DNA from: a bacterium
Lineage (GTDB): Bacteria > Bacteroidota > Ignavibacteria > Kapaibacteriales > UBA961
Direction of reading: 5' to 3'
DNA: 8,594 nucleotides
Assembly (NCBI GenBank): GCA_022844575.1
Contig: JALHLL010000155.1
Location: 1 to 8,594 of the forward strand
Shown here: in pieces, positions 1 to 6,511 of the stretch
Position numbering within the stretch: position 1 is the first letter of the stretch
Layout: each line of letters starts with the position of its first letter
Notes under the pieces: model-generated
What the model saw: the letters and a program-made list of their open reading frames with translations, nothing else
Databases searched by the model: none
Told to the model about the DNA's origin: nothing
Translations under genes and position numbers: made by a program

Positions 1-1554
1 AATCCCGATTTAAGGTTGGTAAACTTTTTCCCGGATTCCAACTACACCTTCATTTTGCGTTTAGGTTGTCAAAACGGAGAAGAATTGATTAGAGACAATG
101 GTTATACTACATTTAGTACTACAAGAGAAATTGAGGCATCACAATCATTTGCCGTAACATTACTTAGAGTAGATAAAAGAAATCAACTGCAAGAAATTGT
201 CGGCTTATACTCTTTTGCTACAGCACAATTTTCCTCATACTGTTTTGTTATTTATCGAGGAACCGACAATGGAATTTCATGTGGTGTAATTGATGACAGA
301 AATCAAACAGCTTCCTCCTTTTCTGTGCTTCAAAATCAACCTGCAAAGCAGGCTTTTGTCAAGTTAATCAATTTGACAACTCAATCCGCTGATTTATCGA
401 AAGTTGTGGATAAACAAGACCTTAACTTACAGAATGGTATTTCACCGAATACTTTGAGTCCTCTTACTGAAGTGGGTGCATGCTCTTCCAATTCCGTTGA
501 TTCATTTTCGGTAGCATATGCAAATGGTAAAAAACGTATTTTGGAATTTCCGCTCCAAGTACAGAAAAATTATACTATTATAGCCGCTGATTCATTGAAT
601 AATGCAGGTGGAGTATTAACTATTCTACCGCAGATTTCCAATGCGAGTGTACAAAGCGGTTATTCGCGTATTTATGTTGTCAATATGATGAATGATCAGA
701 CGGACGTTACTGTTTCTTTAGGTGCGCGTAATACTGCCGACGGTCAATTACTTTCGGGTGAAGTATTAGCTTCGCGCATTCCGTTTACAGCAATGTCTTC
801 ATCCGTTGATATTCCATCCGGTGAATTGCCGATAACAGTTTTTACGACTCGGCAACCTGCTCAACTTCACTCTACTTTTTTGGGTACGGTATCAGCAAGC
901 ACAACATATTATTTGTTGTTGTGGACAAATTCATCGGAAGGTACGACAAATGCCACATTATTACCCATAAACGAAGCAGGAAAGAACCTTACCTTATTAG
1001 AGCGTGGATCGTTTGTAACTTTTGTACATGCCAATAAAGAAAAATCAACGATGATTTTCGGTGTATCCGGAATATTATCGAATGTACCTTTGGATTTCCG
1101 ATCTTCGACAGGAACCGTTGTGCGAAGAGGAATACATACGTTTACTGCCGGAGATGCCTCCGGAACAATTACGGTTAATTCAGATAGTAATTATATAGTT
1201 TTTGCTCGTTCAGAGAACGGAGCAACACGTATTAACTCATTTTCGTCGGCACAACGAACTACATTATACGGACAAGCAAGAAGAAGATGTATTAACTTGA
1301 CGGAAGATATTCCTTCCTTTGCTGTAAATGAAGGTACAACGAATCTTGAGGGCATTATTGCTTCAAGCGTCGAACAAAATAAATACTTCGACACACCCCC
1401 TGTTTTTGTGGAGAGGCGACTTCTTCTGACCTTTTGGAACGGCGAAACCAAATTAACGGAAATGACGGGCTTGCTACCTCTTGGTAGGAATTACTCTATT
1501 ATGATAGGTGGAAAAGCCGGCAATTATTTTTCATTAGTGCAACAAGAATTTTAA
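1..1554 (+). CDS. Multi-module Ig-like (DUF4397-like) surface or secreted protein, 5' partial
   Basis: The reading frame is open to the left edge, so the true start and any signal peptide lie outside; a TTG at 16 is probably only an internal Leu codon. The visible 517 codons are mostly beta-type sequence rich in Ser, Thr, Asn and Val, with no catalytic motif. Five modules of about 95-112 residues can be traced by a closing strand of the form [Ser/Thr/Asn]-Tyr followed by hydrophobic residues; its Tyr codons lie at 238, 571, 907, 1192 and 1492. Four modules begin with strands such as FVKLINLT, RIYVVNMMND, FVTFVHANKE and RRCINLTED. This layout resembles the DUF4397 domain of Bacteroidota-type secreted proteins, a family call from memory. 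The likely role is an extracellular or cell-envelope structural or binding protein. The chain ends in a Gln-Gln-Glu-Phe tail without an obvious sorting domain. The next gene starts 34 bases later on the same strand. Confidence 0.75.
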   Translation, partial: NPDLRLVNFFPDSNYTFILRLGCQNGEELIRDNGYTTFSTTREIEASQSFAVTLLRVDKRNQLQEIVGLYSFATAQFSSYCFVIYRGTDNGISCGVIDDRNQTASSFSVLQNQPAKQAFVKLINLTTQSADLSKVVDKQDLNLQNGISPNTLSPLTEVGACSSNSVDSFSVAYANGKKRILEFPLQVQKNYTIIAADSLNNAGGVLTILPQISNASVQSGYSRIYVVNMMNDQTDVTVSLGARNTADGQLLSGEVLASRIPFTAMSSSVDIPSGELPITVFTTRQPAQLHSTFLGTVSASTTYYLLLWTNSSEGTTNATLLPINEAGKNLTLLERGSFVTFVHANKEKSTMIFGVSGILSNVPLDFRSSTGTVVRRGIHTFTAGDASGTITVNSDSNYIVFARSENGATRINSFSSAQRTTLYGQARRRCINLTEDIPSFAVNEGTTNLEGIIASSVEQNKYFDTPPVFVERRLLLTFWNGETKLTEMTGLLPLGRNYSIMIGGKAGNYFSLVQQEF

Positions 1555-1588
1555 AATATCGTATGTGCAATAGAACATTTGAAGTATT

Positions 1589-2071
1589 ATGAGAACTTTA
1601 GGAATAGAAAGTAATGGTAGAATCGAAAAAACAGCCATTTATATAAATGGTGAACAAATTGCCGGAATAAAAGAGTTATTTCTCAATCTTGATGAAGATG
1701 GTACATTTGATGCCATAATACAATACGAAGGTTCGGATAAGCAAATTTATAATAAATCAGTTTTTTCCGATTATTTAGAAAACATTAAAACACGCGAACC
1801 GTCTTTTACCGAAGATGAAGCAAGTGAGTTAAATATATTATCTATTGACAGCGACGGAGAAATTGACAATACATTGGTAAATCTTAATGAAGAAGAAGTG
1901 GAAGGATTGGTAAGTATTTTAGTTCATATAAAAGCAGGCTCGGCAAAGGAAAGTTCAGGGATTATGGGCTTCTTCAAAAAAAGTGACTCGACGGAAGGCA
2001 CAACTTTTAAAGCAGAAGCAACTTTCCGTAATGAGGATGATACATTAGAAACCGAAAGGATATTTTCATGA
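1589..2071 (+). CDS. Acidic 160-residue protein with an internal duplication, function unknown
   Basis: I do not recognise this family. The 160-residue product has no signal peptide, no membrane segment and no cysteine, and is rich in Asp and Glu, so it should be a soluble cytoplasmic protein. It contains two copies of one fold. Residues 4-37 align without gaps to residues 84-117, sharing Leu, Ile, Ser, Gly, Ile, Thr, Asn, Glu and Gly at matching positions (9 of 34). Each copy then carries a matching strand (TFDAIIQY near 39, TFKAEATF near 139) and ends near a Phe-Ser. Copy two has an insertion of about 20 residues holding a MGFFKK segment at 126-131. The start is ATG; only a weak GAAG lies upstream. 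Its stop overlaps the next start by ATGA, so translation of the two is probably coupled and the products may work together. The upstream gap of 34 bases allows co-transcription with the modular protein. Confidence 0.8.
   Translation: MRTLGIESNGRIEKTAIYINGEQIAGIKELFLNLDEDGTFDAIIQYEGSDKQIYNKSVFSDYLENIKTREPSFTEDEASELNILSIDSDGEIDNTLVNLNEEEVEGLVSILVHIKAGSAKESSGIMGFFKKSDSTEGTTFKAEATFRNEDDTLETERIFS
2055..2060 (+). promoter_or_regulatory. Shine-Dalgarno site of the Arg/Ser/Gly-rich membrane protein gene
   Basis: AAAGGA lies seven bases before the ATG at 2068, inside the end of the preceding gene. It supports this start, which would otherwise be doubtful because the gene begins within its neighbour's stop codon (ATGA). 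Confidence 0.6.
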
Positions 2072-2673
2072 GACATATACGATTTTCAAAAACAGTACTT
2101 TTATTATTATTAAGTGTTTTTGCCTTTATTATTGAACCGATGGCAGCAGATGCTCGGAGAGGTGGTGGACGTTCATTCGGTGGATCGCGTTCCTATCGTT
2201 CGCCATCGCGTACACATTCTTCTCCTTCAACACCAAAAAGAAGTTTCGGGCAACAATCCCCTTCAAAACCGAGAAGCAGCTTCGGGGGATCACGTTTTAG
2301 TTCAGGTGCTGATTATCGTAAAAGCTACGGTGCTCCACGCAAATCAACACCACAAACAATAAACGGTGCGAATGGCAGGCAGAATGTTATGGTACACAGC
2401 TATGGCGGTATGTCGGATGGATTCATGATGGGATATATGATGGGTTCCACAAGTTGGATGTGGATGACACCGTTTCACCCTGCTTTCTATTATTCGCGTC
2501 CGCATTATGTAACGGGAACGAATGGCGTAACGGAAGTATATCCGCCTACATTTTCCTTTTTGAATCTGATTTTGGGGCTTATTATTGTTGGCGGAATTAT
2601 TTACCTGATATACCGATTGTTCTTTGCACGGCGGCGAACGCATGAAGCAATATCGGATTCATCTTTTAGTTAG
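2068..2673 (+). CDS. Signal-peptide, Arg/Ser/Gly-rich protein with one C-terminal membrane helix
   Basis: The 201-residue product has a signal peptide at about 1-29 (basic start, Leu-rich core, Ala-Asp-Ala cleavage motif). Residues 30-96 are low-complexity and basic, rich in Arg, Ser, Gly and Pro, with SFGGSR at 36-41 and again at 71-76 and RSFGQQ at 58-63. Residues 113-147 are rich in Met, Gly and aromatics (MMGYMMG, then WMWM). A single membrane helix spans about 163-186 and is followed by Arg-Arg-Arg, so the C-terminus should face the cytoplasm and the middle the periplasm. The mature start, RRGGGRSFGG, resembles the N-terminal part of bacterial Tim44-like and DUF1517-like proteins as I remember them, but the Tim44 domain is absent. 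It has no cysteine. It overlaps the acidic gene upstream and is closed by a strong terminator, so the two form a natural pair. Function is unknown. Confidence 0.8.
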   Translation: MRHIRFSKTVLLLLLSVFAFIIEPMAADARRGGGRSFGGSRSYRSPSRTHSSPSTPKRSFGQQSPSKPRSSFGGSRFSSGADYRKSYGAPRKSTPQTINGANGRQNVMVHSYGGMSDGFMMGYMMGSTSWMWMTPFHPAFYYSRPHYVTGTNGVTEVYPPTFSFLNLILGLIIVGGIIYLIYRLFFARRRTHEAISDSSFS

Positions 2674-2684
2674 AAAAATTATTG

Positions 2685-2716
2685 AACTCCTATCGAACAG
2701 ATAGGAGTTTTTTTTT
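2685..2716 (+). terminator. Intrinsic terminator after the acidic/Arg-Ser-Gly gene pair
   Basis: A perfect 10-bp stem (AACTCCTATC at 2685-2694, GATAGGAGTT at 2700-2709) encloses a five-base loop, GAACA. The T tract at 2708-2716 has nine bases. It starts 12 bases after the stop codon at 2673. It also argues against a TTG start at 2682 for the desaturase, because that would place the hairpin inside the coding region. Confidence 0.9.
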
Positions 2717-2725
2717 ACATAAAAT

Positions 2726-2733
2726 AAAAGGTG
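2726..2733 (+). promoter_or_regulatory. Shine-Dalgarno site of the desaturase gene
   Basis: AAAAGGTG ends five bases before the ATG at 2739, with its GG pair seven bases away. It fixes the start at 2739 rather than at the in-frame TTG at 2682. Confidence 0.6.
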
Positions 2734-2738
2734 CTACA

Positions 2739-3521
2739 ATGACACATGAAGAAATTCTGAAGCGAGTCGAATGGCGAGACTTGAAAAAGCTCACTATAAA
2801 AGAACTTCTCATTGAAAACAACCTTACGATTCCTTGGTTTATCGTATCAATTGTTCTGGCTTATTTCGGTTATTATATTGCCGCACTACCTTTTTCCGGT
2901 TTCTTTTTTCTAACGGCTCTGCGTCAGGTGCATAATGGTTTTCATAATACTTTGGGCACGAATAAATTTTTAACATGGTTTACCTTATATAGCAATAGTA
3001 TTCTAATGATGGTATCTGTACATGCTGTAAAGTATAATCATTTGAGACATCACCGATATTGTTTGACGGAGGACGACTATGAAGGGAAATCGGCAGGTAT
3101 GACGTGGTACGGGGCTATTCTCTATGGTCCGATTCATATGTTTCTAATACACAAGGTAACTTTACAGCACGGAAATTCATACTATAGAAGGAATGTTGTT
3201 TTAGAGTTATTCTCCGTAGCAGCCGTAATATTTTTGGCTTTTTATTTCAATATACATGTTCTGATATACCATATAATTATAATGATTGGTGGTGAATTTC
3301 TTATGGCTTTTTTTGCAGTATGGACTGTTCATCATGATACGACCGACTCACCTGAACTGGCACGTACTCAACGTTCACGTTGGAAAAATGCAATTACTTT
3401 CAGTATGTTCTATCATATGGAGCATCATTTATTTCCGGCTGTCCCGACTATAAAGTTACCCGAACTTGCGAAAAGGATTGATAATGCATTACCGGATTTA
3501 GAAAAAAGAACTACGTTTTAG
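2739..3521 (+). CDS. Membrane fatty acid desaturase-family protein
   Basis: The 260-residue product carries the three His clusters of membrane di-iron desaturases and hydroxylases: HNGFH at 65-69 (HX3H), HLRHH at 101-105 (HX2HH) and HMEHH at 226-230 (HX2HH), followed by the usual Leu-Phe-Pro. An extra His-His lies at 198-199. Hydrophobic stretches at about 31-62, 83-96, 122-137 and 156-197 would anchor it in the inner membrane with the His clusters on the cytoplasmic side, as is usual in the family. The expected reaction is O2-dependent desaturation or hydroxylation of an acyl chain or related lipid, using electrons from a ferredoxin or cytochrome; the substrate and bond position cannot be read. 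It is shorter than many desaturases (300-400 residues) and has no fused cytochrome b5 or ferredoxin domain. A terminator ends only 22 bases upstream, so its promoter must overlap the preceding gene end or it relies on read-through. A carotenoid or sterol-type hydroxylase remains possible. Confidence 0.88.
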   Translation: MTHEEILKRVEWRDLKKLTIKELLIENNLTIPWFIVSIVLAYFGYYIAALPFSGFFFLTALRQVHNGFHNTLGTNKFLTWFTLYSNSILMMVSVHAVKYNHLRHHRYCLTEDDYEGKSAGMTWYGAILYGPIHMFLIHKVTLQHGNSYYRRNVVLELFSVAAVIFLAFYFNIHVLIYHIIIMIGGEFLMAFFAVWTVHHDTTDSPELARTQRSRWKNAITFSMFYHMEHHLFPAVPTIKLPELAKRIDNALPDLEKRTTF

Positions 3522-3549
3522 AAATTTGTAAAATTGGAGATAAAACGTA
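3502..3549 (-). terminator. Possible terminator of the receptor-lipoprotein transcript, inside the desaturase 3' end
   Basis: On the minus strand a 9-bp stem (TACGTTTTA from 3549-3541, TAAAACGTA from 3520-3512) with a 20-base AT-rich loop is followed by GTTC and six T (3507-3502). It begins 31 bases after the lipoprotein stop and covers the desaturase stop codon. The stem has only two G-C pairs, so it is weak. On the plus strand the same hairpin has no T tract. Confidence 0.35.
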
Positions 3550-3580
3550 AAATGATGAACTTATTAAAGCTCATATGACT

Positions 3581-4468
3581 TTATTCGAATGTGAGTCTAT
3601 GTATTGATTTATCTTCCGGAAGGTGATAATATGCTCTACTAATCAAAAACTTAGCGACCTCGTAGGGATTTTCGATTTTCTCATTAGATTCTATAAGTTT
3701 AATTACAACACCTTCCTCTTGAACCATATAAATATGTTTAAGTAATAGTCCTTCTAATTGTAGTATAGTTTTTCTATGACCTCTGTTATTGTCTGGTGAA
3801 CACGGATTATTCGGATACTTATCAGTGCAATAGTACACCATTGTTATGCTATCGCCTCCATTAGATTTGATAATATCACAACTATCGCCCTCTATATATA
3901 TTGGAGACATAGAAGGTGGAGGGGGCGGCGAGAGTTTTTCATGATGGTTCTCATTTCCATTTTTTGAAAAATCTCTATATAGATTGAAAGTACGTTTTCT
4001 CTTGGTAAATTTATTGTTTATTAAAGAGAATAAATTGTGATTATCATTAAACAACTTTAGTCTATATTCGTTCACCCTCCAACTTTCATTAGAAGATCCG
4101 TTCATTTGTCCTACATACATTTTTAGTGTATCTGTTGAGTATATGTATGGATAAGCGGCACTACCGAACAAAACACGGAAAAGTGAATCTTCCTTTCGTA
4201 TAAATGTTAGATTTTCACCCCAACACCATTTGCTCGTATCAATCTTGTTTTTTGAGTGCAGCAATATATAATTAAACACTAATGAATCAGAATCTATCAG
4301 AGAAACAATGGATAGATATTTAACTTTCTCTTGATAGTAAATACAGTTTGTATCAAGTGCAAAGGTTTTAATAACGATGTCAACCTCATTAGTTCCCCTT
4401 TTGGTTTGGCAACCGCTAACTGTAAACAATATGAGGATTGAAACAACGATTGATAGGAGAGTTTTCAT
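3581..4468 (-). CDS. Lipoprotein of unknown function, partner candidate for the TonB-dependent receptor
   Basis: The 295-residue product starts with a lipoprotein signal peptide: Lys at 2, a hydrophobic core at 4-17 and the lipobox VSGC at 17-20, so Cys20 would be lipidated and the protein anchored in the envelope. I recognise no domain in the rest. Further Cys residues occur at 42, 82, 197, 214 and 223. A Pro5 run at 181-185, between an Asn/His-rich stretch and SMSPIYIEG, may separate two halves. The gene follows the TonB-dependent receptor by 21 bases on the same strand, so they are probably co-transcribed, and a lipoprotein next to such a receptor often binds the same ligand (SusC/SusD-like logic). 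However, it shows no SusD features that I can name and is much shorter than a typical SusD. No clear Shine-Dalgarno site is present, only an A-rich leader. Confidence 0.82.
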   Translation of the reverse strand: MKTLLSIVVSILILFTVSGCQTKRGTNEVDIVIKTFALDTNCIYYQEKVKYLSIVSLIDSDSLVFNYILLHSKNKIDTSKWCWGENLTFIRKEDSLFRVLFGSAAYPYIYSTDTLKMYVGQMNGSSNESWRVNEYRLKLFNDNHNLFSLINNKFTKRKRTFNLYRDFSKNGNENHHEKLSPPPPPSMSPIYIEGDSCDIIKSNGGDSITMVYYCTDKYPNNPCSPDNNRGHRKTILQLEGLLLKHIYMVQEEGVVIKLIESNEKIENPYEVAKFLISRAYYHLPEDKSIHRLTFE

Positions 4469-4489
4469 TACAAACGATTTTACTTTTTT

Positions 4490-6457
4490 CTAATCAAAAA
4501 ACGCCCAATTAACACTTATGCGTAACTGCCTGTCTAAATTAGGATAAACACTCGTACTCCAATAATCGGCATCGAGTATATTGCGCATTGAAAATTGCAC
4601 AAAGGCATTCCCTAATTTTGCACCGATAAAAGCCGAAACACCATCATAAGCAAAACCGTCGCTATTATTATTATTGTACAAAATGGAAGAACCCGTTTGA
4701 GGAATAAATCGTTCACCATAATTTGAACTAAATACGGTTGCTGAAATACCCCCCTTTACCGTACTACGCCCGAATTGTTTTTCATACTGCGCGCCTATTG
4801 TCCCCTTTACGGACGGGAAACGTTTATTATCTATTCCATTTGTTGTACTGTTTTGAATTATCGTGTTTCCGAATATCGTGAGTTGGTCAATACTATATTG
4901 AGCTGATACACTGCCGCCAACGGTAGTACCATCACCCGAATTAACGGAAAATGTATTGATAATTGTAGTACCATTATACACAGGTGTTGCTATAATAATA
5001 TCCGAAATATTTCTCACAAAAAAATCCGCTTTGCACTTCAAATTATTATCTCTCCACTCGGCAAAACCTATAAGTAATATATTTTTCTCGGAATTGAGAT
5101 TCATTCCTTCCATAATGGAAGGAGCTCTTGATGATACCGAAAAGTCGCCCCCGAAACTAAGTTCACTCGTAGGTCTTATTGTCAATTTTCCTCCTATTGA
5201 AGAAAGAAATTTACCATCCAATAAACGTAAGCGTATGCCGGATGTAAGACGTACCGATTCAGTGAGTAATAAATTACCAAGTAAATATCCTGAAAGGTTG
5301 GAGCCGTTAAATTCCTGATGATAGACGGATTTCTCTATCATTTGTAACTCCCCCTCACCACCTATCACTGCGGAAAGCATTGTACTTGGGCTTATCTCCG
5401 TTTTATACGTTATTCCCACTAATCGTTCGATGAATACCGACGTTCTTACGGAATCATTACTATTTACATAATATGCCGTATCTCTATCGCGATTCCATAA
5501 AGAATGAGAAAAATATATATTGGCATTTTGTATAACGGTTGTATCGGCATTTGTAATTGTACCGGTTAAGGTAATGTCATGCCTAAAAACCTTTTCATTC
5601 AAATCAGAGTAATTTACCAATGCCGTAATGGCATTCGATACGGAAGGCGTCGTATCATTTAAACCGCCATTTGTGCCTGCACCATAATTGGTAAAAATAT
5701 TGGAGAGAGACAACTGCATATTCGATTGGGGATTCCAACGAAGTTTGCCATGGACATTCCACATATCCACCCAAGAATTTAAGAAACGACCATCGGACAC
5801 ATGTCGTCGAAAACCAAATGTAAAATTCCAATTCGGAGCAAAATTTTGGCTATACTCCCCTTCCGAAGCAACAAAATTGTAGGCGGTTTGCCCATAACGA
5901 AGTCGGGTATAAGGTGTTTTGGAGTCGTGCATCATTTCCTTAACATTCAGCAATAATCCCGAAGAATTATCACCGAGTACAATCGCCTGCGTTCCTGTGT
6001 ACACTTCAATTTTATCGGCGGTTTCGACCGGAAATTGTTCCAAATTAAATCCACCGAAAACCCTATCATCTAAGGAACGCCCATTAAAGCGTAAAGAAAT
6101 ATCACGACGACCACTACCATATACGGAAACGGAATTATTAAGACTCAAACCACCGAGAGATAATGTGGTGTAAAGCCCATTCTCCATTAAAACATCATAT
6201 AAACCGAATTGTGCAGTAGGGCGTATATCGTGTTTTGTAATAGTGTTTTGGGGAATCGCTCTTGTTAATGAGCCATGAATAGTTATGGGCTTGTAAAAGG
6301 TATAATGGTTCGTATCTGCTTTTACAATAACACTACTTTTTTTGAGGGTATCTTCTCTTGCCGATACATTAAAAACGACACAAAACAAGAAAACAAGAAT
6401 GGTTATAAAAAATAGATAACCCTCTCTTTGTTCCTTCTGATAATAATTACTCATCAT
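4490..6457 (-). CDS. TonB-dependent outer-membrane receptor, substrate unknown
   Basis: The 655-residue product has a signal peptide with a hydrophobic core at about 14-31 and cleavage after Val-Ser-Ala33. A segment SSVIVKA at about 41-47 resembles a TonB box. The plug domain spans about 67-175: SVYGSGRRDISLRFNGR matches the usual Arg-Gly...Leu-Asn-Gly-Arg pattern, and IEVYTGTQAIVLGDNSSG matches the IEVxxGPxxxLYGxxAxG signature. About 480 residues of alternating beta-barrel follow, ending in ISVNWAFFD. The usual last residue is Phe, so the final Asp is slightly odd. The protein would import a scarce ligand across the outer membrane using TonB energy. Its size is near BtuB-type receptors, but no cobalamin riboswitch or cobalamin gene is nearby. 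There is no N-terminal carboxypeptidase-like domain of the SusC type. The start is uncertain among TTG 6463, ATG 6457 and ATG 6454; none has a Shine-Dalgarno site and all lie at or in a hairpin loop. Confidence 0.88.
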   Translation of the reverse strand: MMSNYYQKEQREGYLFFITILVFLFCVVFNVSAREDTLKKSSVIVKADTNHYTFYKPITIHGSLTRAIPQNTITKHDIRPTAQFGLYDVLMENGLYTTLSLGGLSLNNSVSVYGSGRRDISLRFNGRSLDDRVFGGFNLEQFPVETADKIEVYTGTQAIVLGDNSSGLLLNVKEMMHDSKTPYTRLRYGQTAYNFVASEGEYSQNFAPNWNFTFGFRRHVSDGRFLNSWVDMWNVHGKLRWNPQSNMQLSLSNIFTNYGAGTNGGLNDTTPSVSNAITALVNYSDLNEKVFRHDITLTGTITNADTTVIQNANIYFSHSLWNRDRDTAYYVNSNDSVRTSVFIERLVGITYKTEISPSTMLSAVIGGEGELQMIEKSVYHQEFNGSNLSGYLLGNLLLTESVRLTSGIRLRLLDGKFLSSIGGKLTIRPTSELSFGGDFSVSSRAPSIMEGMNLNSEKNILLIGFAEWRDNNLKCKADFFVRNISDIIIATPVYNGTTIINTFSVNSGDGTTVGGSVSAQYSIDQLTIFGNTIIQNSTTNGIDNKRFPSVKGTIGAQYEKQFGRSTVKGGISATVFSSNYGERFIPQTGSSILYNNNNSDGFAYDGVSAFIGAKLGNAFVQFSMRNILDADYWSTSVYPNLDRQLRISVNWAFFD

Positions 6458-6484
6458 AATCAATTCAGGAAAAAGAGAGGGTTA
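6417..6484 (-). promoter_or_regulatory. Long hairpin with the receptor start codons in its loop; possible attenuator or gyrA terminator
   Basis: A perfect 13-bp inverted repeat (TAACCCTCTCTTT at 6417-6429, AAAGAGAGGGTTA at 6472-6484) extends with two bulges to about 20 paired bases (inner arm parts to 6440 and 6465). The 24-base AT-rich loop at 6441-6464 holds all three possible start codons of the receptor. On the minus strand the 3' arm is followed by TCTATTTTTT (to 6407), a T-rich tract inside receptor codons. The 5' arm starts 28 bases after the gyrA stop. What is seen is the repeat; the regulatory role is inferred. Confidence 0.5.
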
Positions 6485-6511
6485 AATGAATTCAAAATTT
6501 ATCAGCCGATA

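Noticed and set aside
1574..1581. A TAnnTTTG-like box (AACATTTG) before the acidic protein gene.
   Set aside because: It has a mismatch in the TA, no matching upstream TTG element, and lies only seven bases from the ATG.
2682..2738. N-terminal extension of the desaturase from a TTG at 2682.
   Set aside because: It would run through the intrinsic terminator, and a better Shine-Dalgarno site and ATG occur at 2739.
3572..3601. Imperfect inverted repeat (CATATGACT/AGTCTATG) at the lipoprotein stop codon.
   Set aside because: It has a bulge, a 13-base loop and no T tract on either strand.
4661..4676. ATT triplet repeat in the receptor gene as a phase-variation tract.
   Set aside because: The unit is three bases, so length change would only alter an Asn run and would not switch the frame; it has only about four units.
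4956..5318. A 120-codon open frame on the plus strand within the receptor gene.
   Set aside because: It is antisense to a clear receptor coding region, has no start signal and no recognisable domain; it is a frame shadow.
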